Source of the DNA: Erysipelothrix amsterdamensis | Lineage (GTDB): Bacteria > Bacillota_I > Bacilli_A > Erysipelotrichales > Erysipelotrichaceae | Reading direction: 5' to 3' | NCBI RefSeq assembly: GCF_940143175.1 | Contig: NZ_OW659496.1 | Coordinates: 620,001-684,000, forward strand | DNA length: 64,000 bases | Part shown: positions 15,953-27,693 of the stretch, one piece after another | Numbering within the stretch: the first letter of the stretch is position 1 | How the letters are laid out: every line of letters begins with the position of its first letter | The notes under the pieces: model-generated | Databases searched by the model: none | Told to the model about the DNA's origin: nothing | Seen by the model: only the letters and a program-made list of their open reading frames with translations | Translations under genes and position numbers: made by a program

Positions 15953-16497
15953 TGAGAGTTGTAGCAGGAAGATTTGGATCAAGACCCATCAAAACATTAA
16001 AAGGAGATACGACACGTCCTACAACGGATAAGGTTCGTGCCGCAATTTTTAATCGAATTGGACCTTTCTTTAATGAAGGGGCAATGTTGGATGTATTTGG
16101 TGGATCGGGTGCGATGGCAATTGAATCAATTAGTCGCGGTATCGAGCGCGCAGTAGTTTTTGAAAAAGATGTACGAGCTTTTAGTGTTATCCAGGATAAT
16201 ATAAAAACATTTGGTCTTGAATCGCGCATTCAACTCAAAAAAGGGGATTCGATGAAGTTATTGGAAACGGTATCCGGTTCCTTTGAATTTGTTTTCCTTG
16301 ACCCACCTTATCGCTACGCGCAAACACTTAAAATCATAAAGTTGATAATCAAGCGTGATTTGGTCGTAGATGGTGGGTTGATAATTTGTGAGACGGATAA
16401 AAATTACGACTTACCTGATGAGATTGATGGTTATTCGTTAGATTGTGTTAAAGATTATGGAATTAGTAAAGTACGATACTACAAAAAGGACAAATAA
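15952..16497 (+). CDS. rsmD: 16S rRNA (guanine966-N2)-methyltransferase RsmD
   Basis: 181 residues. The N-terminal RVVAGRFGSRPIKTL, TRPTTDKVRAAIFN, the SAM motif LDVFGGSGAMAIESISRG and the catalytic FLDPPY are diagnostic for RsmD, which methylates G966 of 16S rRNA during 30S assembly. It is coupled to the preceding SEDS gene by a 1-bp overlap. In many Firmicutes coaD follows; here a terminator and the CIRCE of hrcA follow instead. Confidence 0.95.
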   Translation: MRVVAGRFGSRPIKTLKGDTTRPTTDKVRAAIFNRIGPFFNEGAMLDVFGGSGAMAIESISRGIERAVVFEKDVRAFSVIQDNIKTFGLESRIQLKKGDSMKLLETVSGSFEFVFLDPPYRYAQTLKIIKLIIKRDLVVDGGLIICETDKNYDLPDEIDGYSLDCVKDYGISKVRYYKKDK

Positions 16498-16508
16498 GTC
16501 CTTTTTTA
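16483..16508 (+). terminator. terminator after rsmD
   Basis: Stem AAAAAGGAC/GTCCTTTTT with a 6-base loop, overlapping the rsmD stop codon and followed by T-rich sequence. Confidence 0.85.
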
Positions 16509-16512
16509 TTTT

Positions 16513-16539
16513 TTAGCACTTAAAGGTTGACAGTGCTAA
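16513..16539 (+). promoter_or_regulatory. CIRCE operator of hrcA-grpE-dnaK-dnaJ
   Basis: TTAGCACTT-N9-CAGTGCTAA is an 8-of-9 match per arm to the CIRCE consensus (TTAGCACTC-N9-GAGTGCTAA), with arms that remain nearly self-complementary. It is the binding site of HrcA, encoded next to it, and covers the -35 element. Confidence 0.93.
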
Positions 16540-16555
16540 ACTCGTGGTGTAGAAT
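16527..16555 (+). promoter_or_regulatory. promoter of the hrcA operon
   Basis: TTGACA (16527-16532), a 17-base spacer and TAGAAT (16550-16555). The -35 lies inside the CIRCE, so HrcA binding blocks RNA polymerase. Confidence 0.88.
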
Positions 16556-16599
16556 AATACTAGACACAAAGAATAGAGTGTTTAGGAGGCGAGATTAAT

Positions 16600-17614
16600 A
16601 TGTTGACGCCACGAAAAATAGAAATATTTAAGGCGATTGTTAAAGAGTTTATTAACACAGCTGAACCTGTGGGTTCAAAGACGTTAATCGATAAATATAA
16701 CTTATCATACTCGTCTGCGACAATACGAAATGAGATGTCAGATTTAGAAAAAATAGGACTACTGGAAAAGACACATACGTCCAGTGGACGTATCCCTTCA
16801 ACAAAGGGGTATCGATTCTATGTAGAACACCTTATGGATGAAGAAGAGAATTACGGTATTGAAACCGCAATTGCACAAATCTTCTCCGATCGACGACTCG
16901 GTATTGATGAAGCAATTCGTCAAAGTTGTGATATCTTATCGCAAATGACGAATCTCACTACGGTTGTATTAGGGCCCAGTGCAATGAATGAAACACTGAA
17001 AAGTGTCCAGTTAATTCCATTGAGTGAATTTAATGCAATGGCCGTGTTCGTAACAGAATCAGGGCATGCGGAGCATCGAATCTTTAATTTTGATAGTAAA
17101 GTGGATGTGAATGACCTCGAGGCGTGTACTTCAATATTAAATGAACGATTAAAAGGTACAGCACTATCGGAAGTTGTAGATAAAATGGAGAGTTTAAGAC
17201 CTATCTTATCGAAACGGATCGAAAAGTATGAGGTACTCTTTGAGGCGTTTGTGGGAGCATTTGTTAAATTTGCTCAGGACGAAGTCTATTTAAGTGGTGA
17301 ACGCAATATGTTATACCAGCCAGAATTCTCAAACATAGAGAAACTTCGTGAAATGATGGATATGCTCGAAAACAGTGAAATGTGGCGTAACTTATCCACA
17401 GGACAAAATCACCTAAGTCTTAAAAAAGGCGATCAAAGTGAAATTGTTTGGGTTGATGATATGGCCGTTGTATCCAGTTCGTTTAATCTACTCGATAATC
17501 ATGAACATAAGTTAATGATTGTGGGACCAAGCCGAATGGAATACAGTCGCGTTGTCTCGTTAATGGATTATGTTTCGGAGATGATCGAAACGGTGTATGG
17601 GAAAGGTGGCAATG

Positions 17615-17631
<17 letters not shown>
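16600..17631 (+). CDS. hrcA: heat-inducible transcription repressor HrcA
   Basis: 343 residues. The N-terminal winged helix contains LTPRKIEIFKAIVKEF, EPVGSK, SSATIRNEMSDLEK and HTSSGRIPS, the hallmark HrcA sequences. The GAF-like remainder mediates dimerisation. HrcA binds CIRCE and represses chaperone genes until released on heat shock; its folding depends on GroE in Bacillus. It is first in the hrcA-grpE-dnaK-dnaJ operon and autoregulated through the CIRCE 61 bp upstream. RBS TAGGAGG. Its end overlaps grpE by 17 bp. Confidence 0.96.
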
Positions 17632-20003
<2,372 letters not shown>

Positions 20004-20026
20004 TTTAAAAACTTTCGGAGGTAGAT

Positions 20027-21139
20027 ATGGCAGATAAAAGAGATTTTTATGAAATACTTGGAGTAAGTAAATCTGCCACAGATGCAGAAATTAAGAAAGC
20101 CTATCGCCAATTAGCTAAAAAGTATCATCCTGACATCAACAAAGAGGATGATGCTGAAGCTAAGTTTAAAGAAGTCCAAGAAGCTTACGAAGTCCTAAGT
20201 GATTCTCAAAAACGTGCGAGCTATGATCAATACGGCCATGCAGCCTTTGATCAGGGAGCAGGCGGTTTTGGTGGCGGCTTTAGTGGTGGCTTTGATGATT
20301 TCGGAGATATCTTTAGTTCATTCTTCGGCGGCGGAGGCGGCGGTCAGCGTCGTAATCCTAATGGACCTATGAAGGGTCAAGATCGATTTATGAGTATGCG
20401 AATTGACTTTATGGAAGCTGTGTTTGGTGCAAACAAATCCGTGACTTTAAATGTAGATGAAGAATGTACATCGTGTCATGGGTCGGGTGCACACAGCAAA
20501 GATGATATCAAGACATGTTCACGTTGTGGTGGAACGGGTCAAACGGTTACGCAACAACGTACACCTTTTGGAGTTTTCCAATCTCAAGCAACATGTCCGG
20601 ACTGTGGTGGTTCAGGTAAAACAATTACAAAACGCTGTGGTGAATGTCATGGTAAAGGATTTAATACAAAACGTGTCGAAGTCGATATTAAAATTCCTGC
20701 GGGAATCGTTACTGGACAACAATTACGTGTTTCCGGTAAGGGTGAACGTGGGGCAAATGGTGGACCGAACGGTGATCTCTTTATTGAGATTGTAGTCGGA
20801 ACGCATAAACACTTCAGACGTGAGGGTAATGATATCCATATTAATATTCCTTTGTCGGTAATCGATGCCACATTGGGTACAGAAATTGAAGTTCCAACCG
20901 TGCATGGTGATGTTAAATTAACGATTCCAGCAGGTACACAACCCAATACTAAATTTAGACTTCGTGAAAAAGGGGTTCAAGACCTTCGTTCCGGACGTAT
21001 GGGAGACCAATACGTTGAAGTTAAATTAGAAGTACCAACTAAATTATCACGTCAACAACGTGAACATTTAGAAGCGTTAAAAGAAACAGAAGTAAAAGGT
21101 GATAGTGTCTTTGACCGCTTTAAAAAAGCGTTCAAGTGA
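20027..21139 (+). CDS. dnaJ: co-chaperone DnaJ (Hsp40)
   Basis: 370 residues. J domain with the HPD motif (YHPDINK, about 32-38), a Gly/Phe-rich linker with an unusually long glycine run, and four CxxCxGxG zinc-binding repeats ([32 protein letters not shown]). The C-terminal substrate-binding domains follow. Stimulates the DnaK ATPase and delivers substrates. RBS CGGAGGT. Last gene of the hrcA operon, ended by a terminator at 21134-21155. Confidence 0.97.
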   Translation: MADKRDFYEILGVSKSATDAEIKKAYRQLAKKYHPDINKEDDAEAKFKEVQEAYEVLSDSQKRASYDQYGHAAFDQGAGGFGGGFSGGFDDFGDIFSSFFGGGGGGQRRNPNGPMKGQDRFMSMRIDFMEAVFGANKSVTLNVDEECTSCHGSGAHSKDDIKTCSRCGGTGQTVTQQRTPFGVFQSQATCPDCGGSGKTITKRCGECHGKGFNTKRVEVDIKIPAGIVTGQQLRVSGKGERGANGGPNGDLFIEIVVGTHKHFRREGNDIHINIPLSVIDATLGTEIEVPTVHGDVKLTIPAGTQPNTKFRLREKGVQDLRSGRMGDQYVEVKLEVPTKLSRQQREHLEALKETEVKGDSVFDRFKKAFK

Positions 21140-21155
21140 CACACGTCACTTTTCT
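21134..21155 (+). terminator. terminator after dnaJ
   Basis: Stem AAGTGAC/GTCACTT with an ACAC loop, followed by TTCTTT. The T run is imperfect, so some readthrough into clpB is possible. Confidence 0.7.
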
Positions 21156-21167
21156 TTAAAATTTATA

Positions 21168-21194
21168 TTAGCACTCTAAGTAGTCAATTGCTAA
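21168..21194 (+). promoter_or_regulatory. CIRCE-like operator before clpB
   Basis: TTAGCACTC-N9-AATTGCTAA: the left arm is a perfect CIRCE half and the right arm matches 7 of 9. It lies 17 bp before the clpB start. HrcA control of clpB is likely, though weaker than at hrcA. I see no CtsR-type GGTCAAA direct repeats here. Confidence 0.75.
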
Positions 21195-21210
21195 AACGGA
21201 GGTGAATTGC

Positions 21211-23766
21211 ATGAACTACGAAAACTTAACTGAAAAAGCTCAAGCACCTTTAATGGAAGCTGTGAATTATGCGACACAAATGCAACACAGCGCTGTGTCG
21301 TCAGCCCACTTGATGAAGGCAATCCTGAATTCAGGTGATCTTGATTTAATATTAGAAGAAACTGGAACCAGTAAGTCTAAACTTCTTCAATCTGCCGATG
21401 AAATTTTAGATAAACTTCCAAAGGTTCAAGGTGCACAATTAACCATGGACCAAGAAATCACGAATGTTTTCGCGAAAGCACAGGCATGGTCAACCAAACA
21501 AGGCGATACATATATTTCTCTATTTGCACTTTTTTTAGGAATCTTAGAAGCTGTAAATACTTATCGAAATCAAGCGGATTACCGCGCGATTGAAACTTCA
21601 ATTCTTAGTCATCGTTCCGGTAGAGTCATGGATTCACCACAAGCAGAAAATCAAATTGATGCCCTATTAAAATATGGTCGAGATCTGGTAAAAGATGTTC
21701 GTGATGGTAAAATCGATCCAATTATTGGTCGTGACGATGAGATCCGTAGAGTAATCCAAATATTATCCCGTAAAACAAAAAATAATCCAATCCTTATTGG
21801 AGAACCGGGTGTTGGTAAAACGGCGATTGCAGAGGGACTAGCATGGCGGATTATGCGTGGTGATGTCCCCTTCAGTTTAAAAAATAAACAACTCATTGAG
21901 TTGGATATGGGTTCTTTAATTGCGGGTGCAAAATACCGTGGAGAGTTTGAAGAACGTTTAAAAGCTGTTCTCGAAGAAGTAGAACAAGCAGATGGAAACA
22001 TCATTCTCTTTATTGATGAAATTCATAATCTCGTAGGTGCAGGGAAAACAGAAGGTTCGATGGATGCCGCAAACTTATTAAAACCAATGTTAGCGCGTGG
22101 TGAACTCCACCTAATTGGTGCGACAACCTATAATGAATACCGACAACACATTGAAAAGGATGCTGCACTTGAGCGTCGTTTCCAACGGGTTACTGTTAAT
22201 GAACCCTCTGTGGATGACACTATTTCTATATTAAGAGGTCTTAAAGATCGCTTTGAGTCTCATCATGGGGTTAAAATTTTGGATGAGTCCATTGTGGCCG
22301 CTGCGAAATTATCGGATCGATATATTACGGACCGCTTCTTGCCGGATAAAGCTATTGACTTGATTGATGAAGCGTGTGCTTCCATTCGCGTTGAGATGGA
22401 ATCGATGCCAGAAGAATTGGATGAATTAACACGCAAAATACGCCAACTTGAAATTGAAGAAGCTGCCCTAAAAAAAGAAACGGATGCGAAGACGCTTGAA
22501 CGTCGTGACGAGATTGTAGAAGAACTCAGCAACCTGAAAGAAAACTATCAGGATCTTTATGCTCGTTGGGAAAAAGAAAAAGCGCAAGTTGATGGCGTCA
22601 AAGATGCGAAAGAGGCATTAGAACGTGCACGCTTAGACTTTGAGAAAGCACAGAATGAAGCCCGTTATGAAGAAGCTGCGCGTCTACAATATGAAACAAT
22701 TCCTGCCCTTGAACGTCAAATTCAAGAAAGTAATGAGAACGATCATGAAGGAAGTATGATACAAGAGGTTGTTGATGAAGCGTTGATCGCTGAAATTGTA
22801 TCACGATGGACACAAATTGATGTTACGAAACTTGTGGCTTCTGAACGCGAAAAACTCTTGAACCTTAAACATGAATTAGGCGTTTATGTTAAGGGACAAG
22901 ATCAAGCACTTCAAACTGTTACAGACGCAATCCTACGCTCTAAAGCTCAAATCCAAGATGAAAATCGACCTTTAGGTTCGTTTATGTTCTTAGGACCTAC
23001 AGGGGTTGGTAAAACTGAAGTTGCTCGTGTTTTAGCCCAACAACTTTTCGATGATAAAAATCGTATTATTCGCATTGATATGAGTGAATATATGGAAAAA
23101 CACAGCGTATCAAGACTCATTGGTGCCCCTCCTGGATATGTTGGCTATGAACAAGGTGGTCAATTAACTGAACAAGTTCGCCGTCATCCGTATTCAATCG
23201 TGCTTTTAGATGAAATTGAAAAAGCACACCCAGATGTGTTTAATGTGTTACTTCAAATCCTTGATGACGGACATATTACGGATAGCAAAGGGGTAAGGGT
23301 TGATTTTAAGAATACCATTATCATTATGACTTCAAATCTTGGTAGTCAGTTTGCATTTGAATCGGATCAAGCAAGTAGAGATAAACAATACATGCAGGCG
23401 GTTCAAGGACACTTCAAACCCGAGTTTATTAACCGTATTGATGAAATCATTGTCTTTAATGCCTTAAACGATGCGGTGCTTCACGATGTTGCTCGTAAGT
23501 TCATTGATGAGCTTGCAGTCCGTATTGGACGTCGTAATCTCAAGTTAAGTGTTACAGATAAGGCAATTGATCTTATTGTTGCGGAAGGTAGTGACGTAAC
23601 TTATGGTGCACGTCCAATGAAACGTTTCATACAACGTGAAATTGAAACCAAGATTGCATATCTTCTCATTGAAAACGATGTGGAAGATAATAGCGTCCTT
23701 GAAATCGATGCCCAAGATCATGAATTTGAAATTCATATTCTTGAACCTCGTAAGACTTTAAATTAA
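21211..23766 (+). CDS. clpB: ATP-dependent disaggregase ClpB
   Basis: 851 residues. N-domain (1-150), first AAA+ module with Walker A GEPGVGKT, then a long coiled-coil M domain (about 400-520, rich in Glu and Lys) that distinguishes ClpB from ClpC and ClpA. The second AAA+ module has GPTGVGKTE and the sensor region. It rescues aggregated proteins together with DnaK. GGAGGTG at 21198-21204 places the start at the ATG at 21211 rather than the in-frame GTG at 21202. A CIRCE-like site precedes it and a strong terminator follows. Confidence 0.96.
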   Translation: MNYENLTEKAQAPLMEAVNYATQMQHSAVSSAHLMKAILNSGDLDLILEETGTSKSKLLQSADEILDKLPKVQGAQLTMDQEITNVFAKAQAWSTKQGDTYISLFALFLGILEAVNTYRNQADYRAIETSILSHRSGRVMDSPQAENQIDALLKYGRDLVKDVRDGKIDPIIGRDDEIRRVIQILSRKTKNNPILIGEPGVGKTAIAEGLAWRIMRGDVPFSLKNKQLIELDMGSLIAGAKYRGEFEERLKAVLEEVEQADGNIILFIDEIHNLVGAGKTEGSMDAANLLKPMLARGELHLIGATTYNEYRQHIEKDAALERRFQRVTVNEPSVDDTISILRGLKDRFESHHGVKILDESIVAAAKLSDRYITDRFLPDKAIDLIDEACASIRVEMESMPEELDELTRKIRQLEIEEAALKKETDAKTLERRDEIVEELSNLKENYQDLYARWEKEKAQVDGVKDAKEALERARLDFEKAQNEARYEEAARLQYETIPALERQIQESNENDHEGSMIQEVVDEALIAEIVSRWTQIDVTKLVASEREKLLNLKHELGVYVKGQDQALQTVTDAILRSKAQIQDENRPLGSFMFLGPTGVGKTEVARVLAQQLFDDKNRIIRIDMSEYMEKHSVSRLIGAPPGYVGYEQGGQLTEQVRRHPYSIVLLDEIEKAHPDVFNVLLQILDDGHITDSKGVRVDFKNTIIIMTSNLGSQFAFESDQASRDKQYMQAVQGHFKPEFINRIDEIIVFNALNDAVLHDVARKFIDELAVRIGRRNLKLSVTDKAIDLIVAEGSDVTYGARPMKRFIQREIETKIAYLLIENDVEDNSVLEIDAQDHEFEIHILEPRKTLN

Positions 23767-23792
23767 AAAGAGCCAGCTATCTGGCTCTTTTT
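23766..23792. terminator. bidirectional terminator between clpB and DUF1275 gene
   Basis: Stem AAAAGAGCCAG/CTGGCTCTTTT, loop CTAT, with A and T tracts on the two sides. It serves both converging genes. Confidence 0.92.
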
Positions 23793-24441
23793 AATGTTTA
23801 TGATAGAAACAAAAACTGAGATAAATGATGCACAGAAACCCAACAATCAAGCCTAAAGCTAAAGTAGAACTTATGACACAAAGCAGACAGGTAGAGGTTA
23901 TAGCACCTAAGAAAAATAGGAACCACGTTAGAATCAACGTTGACACTTCATGCCAACTTGTTTCCTTACGCACAAATCGAGCGAGTGCTTCACCAATACC
24001 ATAAAGCACTCCAGTCATAAATCCTTTTCCAATAGTGGCGTTATTGACTTCAACTTGTGCCTTATTTTGAATCCCCATCGCAAAACTTATGAGTGGAAAG
24101 CTCCACGATTGATATGTTGTAAATTGAAACATCAGGGCAAATACCAAACAAAGGATATCCAGTTCTAAGATTCGTTTGATGGATTGCGTGTGGTTTCCAA
24201 TACAGAAAAGATTACCAATAAAAGCGCCAAAAACAAAGGTGATAAGTACGAGAACATAGCGAAGTACTTCCATCCATTCGTGATTGACTAAATGAATTCC
24301 TAAGCGTGTAGAGTTACCACTCATAAAAGAAAGAAAAACCCCACCAATAGCAAGGATTCCCAATACATCTAAGTAACCGGATATAAATGAGAAAATATAT
24401 GCGAAACGACTGTTTTCATGATTAAGATCGAATGAATTCAT
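23791..24441 (-). CDS. DUF1275 (YoaK-type) membrane protein
   Basis: 216 residues with about six membrane helices. The N-terminal FISGYLDVLGILAIGGVFLSFMSGN is the conserved SGY-D...F-SxMSGN block of DUF1275. GIQNKAQVEVN and the GxGFMTGVL segment are also family features. These are predicted inner-membrane transporters or channels of unknown substrate. RBS AGAGGTG lies 6 bp before the ATG. It is transcribed away from the GNAT gene across a 202-bp shared upstream region that contains palindromes. Confidence 0.8.
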   Translation of the reverse strand: MNSFDLNHENSRFAYIFSFISGYLDVLGILAIGGVFLSFMSGNSTRLGIHLVNHEWMEVLRYVLVLITFVFGAFIGNLFCIGNHTQSIKRILELDILCLVFALMFQFTTYQSWSFPLISFAMGIQNKAQVEVNNATIGKGFMTGVLYGIGEALARFVRKETSWHEVSTLILTWFLFFLGAITSTCLLCVISSTLALGLIVGFLCIIYLSFCFYHKH

Positions 24442-24521
24442 ATTGCACCTCTTTTTACTGGTTTTAGTATAGCATGCAGATCAATAAAATCGTTATTTTT
24501 TCATGAAAATGCTTGAAATAA

Positions 24522-24550
24522 TTGACATTGAAACAAGAGCGCGTTATGGT
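24522..24550 (+). promoter_or_regulatory. promoter upstream of GNAT gene
   Basis: TTGACA (24522-24527), a 17-base spacer and TATGGT (24545-24550). A perfect 12-bp palindrome TTTTCATGAAAA (24498-24509) lies just upstream and an inverted repeat TTCATG-N9-CATGAA (24591-24611) lies in the 5' leader. Both could be operator sites. Confidence 0.55.
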
Positions 24551-24643
24551 GTTACGGTTGTGAGCGCCGTTCATAAACGCTCATTTAATTTTCATGACAC
24601 ATGACCATGAATACGATAAGATAGGTTTATGGAGGATGTCGTA

Positions 24644-24988
24644 ATGATTTGTCTTGGTACACAAGCACAACTTGAAGAATTGGTATACCTTAGTATTATG
24701 TGTGAAACGGATTGTTCTTACGAACATCGACAAGCCGTAATCAAAGCACAACTAAATTCAGATCAAGATGTTTTTGTTATTAAATATGATTGTGGCTTTC
24801 CAGCGGGGTTTGCGCACTTTCAAAAAGATGCCTTTAATAAGCATCATGCACGACTTCAAATGATTTATGTCGAGGAAGCGTTTCGAGGGAATGGATACGC
24901 AACTGAAATGGTTGCGATGTGTAAGACGTTAATCGGTTGCAATGACGAGGTACGTTTATCCTCGGAGTGTGCATTTCAGGTTTCGTAA
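24644..24988 (+). CDS. short GNAT acetyltransferase, AAC(6')-like but C-terminally short
   Basis: 114 residues. The acetyl-CoA motif A is clear: QMIYVEEAFRGNGYATEMV (the R/Q-x-x-G-x-G/A loop). The flanking GFPAGFAHF strand and the C-terminal RLSSEC strand resemble aminoglycoside 6'-N-acetyltransferases. The protein stops right after that strand and lacks the last 25-30 residues (motif B) seen in such enzymes, so activity is doubtful. GGAGG at 24631-24635 selects the ATG at 24644 over 24629. The stop runs directly into a terminator, as if the original 3' end had been replaced. Confidence 0.6.
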   Translation: MICLGTQAQLEELVYLSIMCETDCSYEHRQAVIKAQLNSDQDVFVIKYDCGFPAGFAHFQKDAFNKHHARLQMIYVEEAFRGNGYATEMVAMCKTLIGCNDEVRLSSECAFQVS

Positions 24989-25012
24989 ATGCACCTATGG
25001 TGCATTTTTTTT
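24987..25012 (+). terminator. terminator after GNAT gene
   Basis: Stem AAATGCACC/GGTGCATTT, loop TAT, followed by a T run; begins at the stop codon. Confidence 0.9.
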
Positions 25013-25099
25013 ATTGCTTCAAAGGGTGCTTGTTCATGAAGGATGAATTTAGAGACGGAATTAAGGTATAATTAAAGCAAGAAATTTTGAGGAGGATGT

Positions 25100-25864
25100 A
25101 TGTATAGAGAAGAAGCGTTAGACTACGAACCGTTAAAGCATGAGGTAGGGATTTTGGATGTAGAATCTCCATTAAAAGGAAAACGATTATTTTGGAGTGT
25201 ACTTTCCATTTTTATTCTTTCCACATTTTCAGATGTATTTGTAGGTGTGTTTATAGAAATGCAAATGAGTCAGGAAATAAACATGACCGCATTTACCCCA
25301 ATTGTAATGATGATTTTGACTACAGTCATTTTATTATGGATTAATTTACCATTAATTAAAGAAGCACGTACGTTTCCAAATCGATTAACAGGTTTCGAAG
25401 TATTACGTAAGGTTGGTTTCTATTTTGTAGTTATGGTCCTTGCGAATTTTATTGTAAGTCCACTAGTCGCAATGCTTATTGAATCACTTGGTGGAACAAG
25501 TCAACCCATTAATCAAGAAGCATTGATAGCGATGAAAGGGATAGGATTCCCGATGTATTTCGTCTTCGCGGTTATTGCAGGTCCAATTAAAGAAGAACTG
25601 CTATTCCGAGGATTAATTTTCCGCAAGCTTATTCATAAAAACCGCTTTGCAGCCTATGCTCTAAGTTCAATTCTGTTTGGTTTGATGCATCTCACTACAG
25701 AACTTGTGACGGGACAATGGGTGATGATGTTTAACCTCATAATTTATGCAGGAATGGGAACGTTTTTCGCATATATTTATGAAAAAACAAACAGCATCAA
25801 AGCTGCGATGTATTTACATATGATTTGGAATACATTGGGAGTCATTGCGATTTTCGCAGTCTAA
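25100..25864 (+). CDS. CPBP family intramembrane metalloprotease
   Basis: 254 residues, about seven membrane helices. The CPBP (Abi) catalytic motifs are all present: EELLFRG with paired Glu and Arg (about 168-174), FGLMHL with a His, and HMIWNTLG near the C-terminus. Members process prenylated or membrane peptides and include bacteriocin self-immunity proteins; the substrate here is unknown. RBS GAGGAGG. The next gene begins within 5 bp of its stop, suggesting an operon. Confidence 0.85.
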   Translation: MYREEALDYEPLKHEVGILDVESPLKGKRLFWSVLSIFILSTFSDVFVGVFIEMQMSQEINMTAFTPIVMMILTTVILLWINLPLIKEARTFPNRLTGFEVLRKVGFYFVVMVLANFIVSPLVAMLIESLGGTSQPINQEALIAMKGIGFPMYFVFAVIAGPIKEELLFRGLIFRKLIHKNRFAAYALSSILFGLMHLTTELVTGQWVMMFNLIIYAGMGTFFAYIYEKTNSIKAAMYLHMIWNTLGVIAIFAV

Positions 25865-25868
25865 ATCA

Positions 25869-26438
25869 ATGATGAAAGAGGCAATTTATATCATAAACGG
25901 CGTTACACCGAATTCGATTATAGTTCAAGAAGAAGATCGTCTGATTTGGGTTGATGAATTACCAAATCAAGGGATTACTGTGACATCTGAAACAGTACAA
26001 TCTGATTTAAAATCATGGGATGTTGTTCGTCGTGCAAAAAGCATTGATTACGTCAAAGAGACACAATTGAGCACCTGGTCCGATGTTTATCAACTTTGGT
26101 ACTCAACAAAATTCTTATGTCAAGAAATTGATGATGCGAAAGCGCGTGCTCTCGGTCGTGTTCTTGCGTCTCAAGAGAATAATCATTTCGAAATGGTACG
26201 GGAGCAGATCGTGGATATTCTTTATTGTGCTTCCACACCTGCACGCATTAAAGGATGGTTTCATAAAGCGATGGCTCATGAGCGTAAGCAGAATCCTAAA
26301 ATCGAACTGTTTCAAACGGTAACAGAAGATGCATCCGAAGAAGGGGTGTATCAAGGGATATGTAAACTAGAGGCGTACGCTCAAGATCATCACTACTTTT
26401 TCCAGCTCGAACCATATACAAAAAGAGAAGCTATATAG
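25869..26438 (+). CDS. hypothetical protein
   Basis: A 189-residue soluble protein I do not recognise. It has a beta-rich N-terminal part (IYIINGVTPNSIIVQEEDRLIWVDE) and a mainly helical middle and C-terminus with clustered Trp and His. There is no signal peptide. The start is uncertain: tandem ATGs at 25869 and 25872 lack a Shine-Dalgarno, and a TTG at 25845 inside the preceding gene follows GGGAG. Tight spacing after the CPBP protease suggests translational coupling. It ends in a shared bidirectional terminator. Confidence 0.6.
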   Translation: MMKEAIYIINGVTPNSIIVQEEDRLIWVDELPNQGITVTSETVQSDLKSWDVVRRAKSIDYVKETQLSTWSDVYQLWYSTKFLCQEIDDAKARALGRVLASQENNHFEMVREQIVDILYCASTPARIKGWFHKAMAHERKQNPKIELFQTVTEDASEEGVYQGICKLEAYAQDHHYFFQLEPYTKREAI

Positions 26439-26448
26439 CTTCTCTTTT
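26421..26448. terminator. bidirectional terminator
   Basis: A perfect palindrome AAAAGAGAAGCTA-TA-TAGCTTCTCTTTT spans the overlapping ends of two converging genes (26438 and 26431) and serves both. Confidence 0.92.
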
Positions 26449-27159
26449 TTTTGAAATTTGATGAATACTTCGTTTAATTTCTAATTTAATTGTCGGATGA
26501 TCACATAATGTGGATTGGTCGTTTAAAATCTCAAGCGCGTGATCAAGTGGAAACACAGAAAGACATTGCATGCATTTCCATTTAATTAGAGTATTATCTG
26601 AGTAATTATTAATGAGATACTCGATGACATTTAAATGTGCTTGTGTCGCTAAGTGTGGATGTTTAGAAATAAAATAACCATAGGCATCCACAAACTCGCT
26701 TATTTGATCTTGAGACAACGAATCTAATTGATCGATCATCGTATAAAGGATGGATGCATTCATATTGCCCAGCGTCCGCGCAATAATATCACGCGGTAAA
26801 GGATAGCCGCGTTTACGTGAAACAGTTTTTGGAATGAACTGATGTTGGTTGTCTCCAATCTTTCTAAGATAGGGCATCATCGCAGCAGCGACGTCATTAT
26901 TGCCACCTTCTAAAACACGACAAATTTCAAGTCGTGTATAAAGCGCTTTTTCATTCATGAGTTGCTTTAAGAGTAAATCAACAAACCAAGGTTCATAATT
27001 CCATCTTCTTGCACCGACATGGACAGCAGCGGTGCGTTCTTGTGCAGTTTTCGCATTCAGTTGCTTCACCAATGCTTCATCACTTAAATCTGCACAATGT
27101 GTCACGATATTTAAGTCGAGATAGCCTCGATGTTGGAGATCGTGTCGTATGTTTTCCAT
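26431..27159 (-). CDS. HEAT-repeat-like helical protein
   Basis: A 242-residue soluble protein composed of successive helical pairs, such as LSDEALVKQLNAKTAQERTAAV and LLKQLMNEKALYTRLEICRVLE, that resemble HEAT/PBS-type repeats. No catalytic motif is visible. The ATG at 27159 follows AGGTGAT; an upstream start at 27216 has no ribosome-binding site. A protein-interaction scaffold is the likely kind of function, without a known partner. It is the only gene in its transcription unit. Confidence 0.6.
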   Translation of the reverse strand: MENIRHDLQHRGYLDLNIVTHCADLSDEALVKQLNAKTAQERTAAVHVGARRWNYEPWFVDLLLKQLMNEKALYTRLEICRVLEGGNNDVAAAMMPYLRKIGDNQHQFIPKTVSRKRGYPLPRDIIARTLGNMNASILYTMIDQLDSLSQDQISEFVDAYGYFISKHPHLATQAHLNVIEYLINNYSDNTLIKWKCMQCLSVFPLDHALEILNDQSTLCDHPTIKLEIKRSIHQISKKREAI

Positions 27160-27240
27160 ATTATCACCTAAGAGTATTATATCATTCTTAAGAAATGGTT
27201 CATGAAATTCACGCAAGATAACATAATGCTTTAATGAAAT

Positions 27241-27267
27241 AAAAAAACGTGAAGATTCACGCTTTTT
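27241..27267 (-). terminator. terminator of the small membrane protein gene
   Basis: On the minus strand, AAGCGTGA/TCACGTTT-type pairing (CGTGA-agat-TCACG) followed by seven T. It overlaps the stop codon of the 65-residue gene. Confidence 0.75.
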
Positions 27268-27454
27268 TGTTTGATTTGTTTTTTATTGATTTCTGAATTT
27301 GAATTGCATCATAGATAACGTAAACACCATAAGCAATCATAAACCAAAATACTCCTGTACTGATTATTGGTGGTAGCTTTGATAAAGATAATCCCAATAT
27401 AAAAGCGATAAAACTTAAAAGCATCTTTTGATGCTTTATGATCGATTGTTTCAT
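27257..27454 (-). CDS. small two-helix membrane protein
   Basis: 65 residues. Basic start, two hydrophobic helices (about 12-28 and 35-50: LSFIAFILGLSLS and GVFWFMIAYGVYVIYDAI), and a Lys/Asn-rich tail. The ATG at 27454 has GGGGGAA 7 bp upstream. The family is unknown, but the good ribosome-binding site and dedicated terminator support a real gene. Confidence 0.6.
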   Translation of the reverse strand: MKQSIIKHQKMLLSFIAFILGLSLSKLPPIISTGVFWFMIAYGVYVIYDAIQIQKSIKNKSNKKA

Positions 27455-27567
27455 ATTCAATTCCCCCTAATTGGATTATAACATACAAAAGACTCGAGTC
27501 CGTATGCGAACTTGAGTCTTATTTGTAACGATTGTACAGATGATAATCTATTTTTATGGAGAAAGAC

Positions 27568-27624
27568 ATGCATCGCTACATCAAAAATTATAGCAAGGTC
27601 TTACGTAACATATCTAAGAATTAG
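27568..27624 (+). CDS. possible 18-residue peptide
   Basis: ATG at 27568 is preceded by GGAG (27558-27561) at proper spacing and ends at TAG. The peptide MHRYIKNYSKVLRNISKN is basic and could form an amphipathic helix. A terminator follows about 40 bp downstream. There is no conservation evidence, so it may be chance. Confidence 0.25.
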   Translation: MHRYIKNYSKVLRNISKN

Positions 27625-27663
27625 GTATTCTTAATAGATTGTTAATGAATATTAAGAAATGAA

Positions 27664-27693
27664 AGCACCCACTACAACAGCGGGTGCTTATTT
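27664..27693 (+). terminator. terminator-like hairpin
   Basis: AAGCACCC/GGGTGCTT with an 11-base loop followed by ATTTTT. It marks the end of an otherwise unassigned transcript around 27550-27690. Confidence 0.65.
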
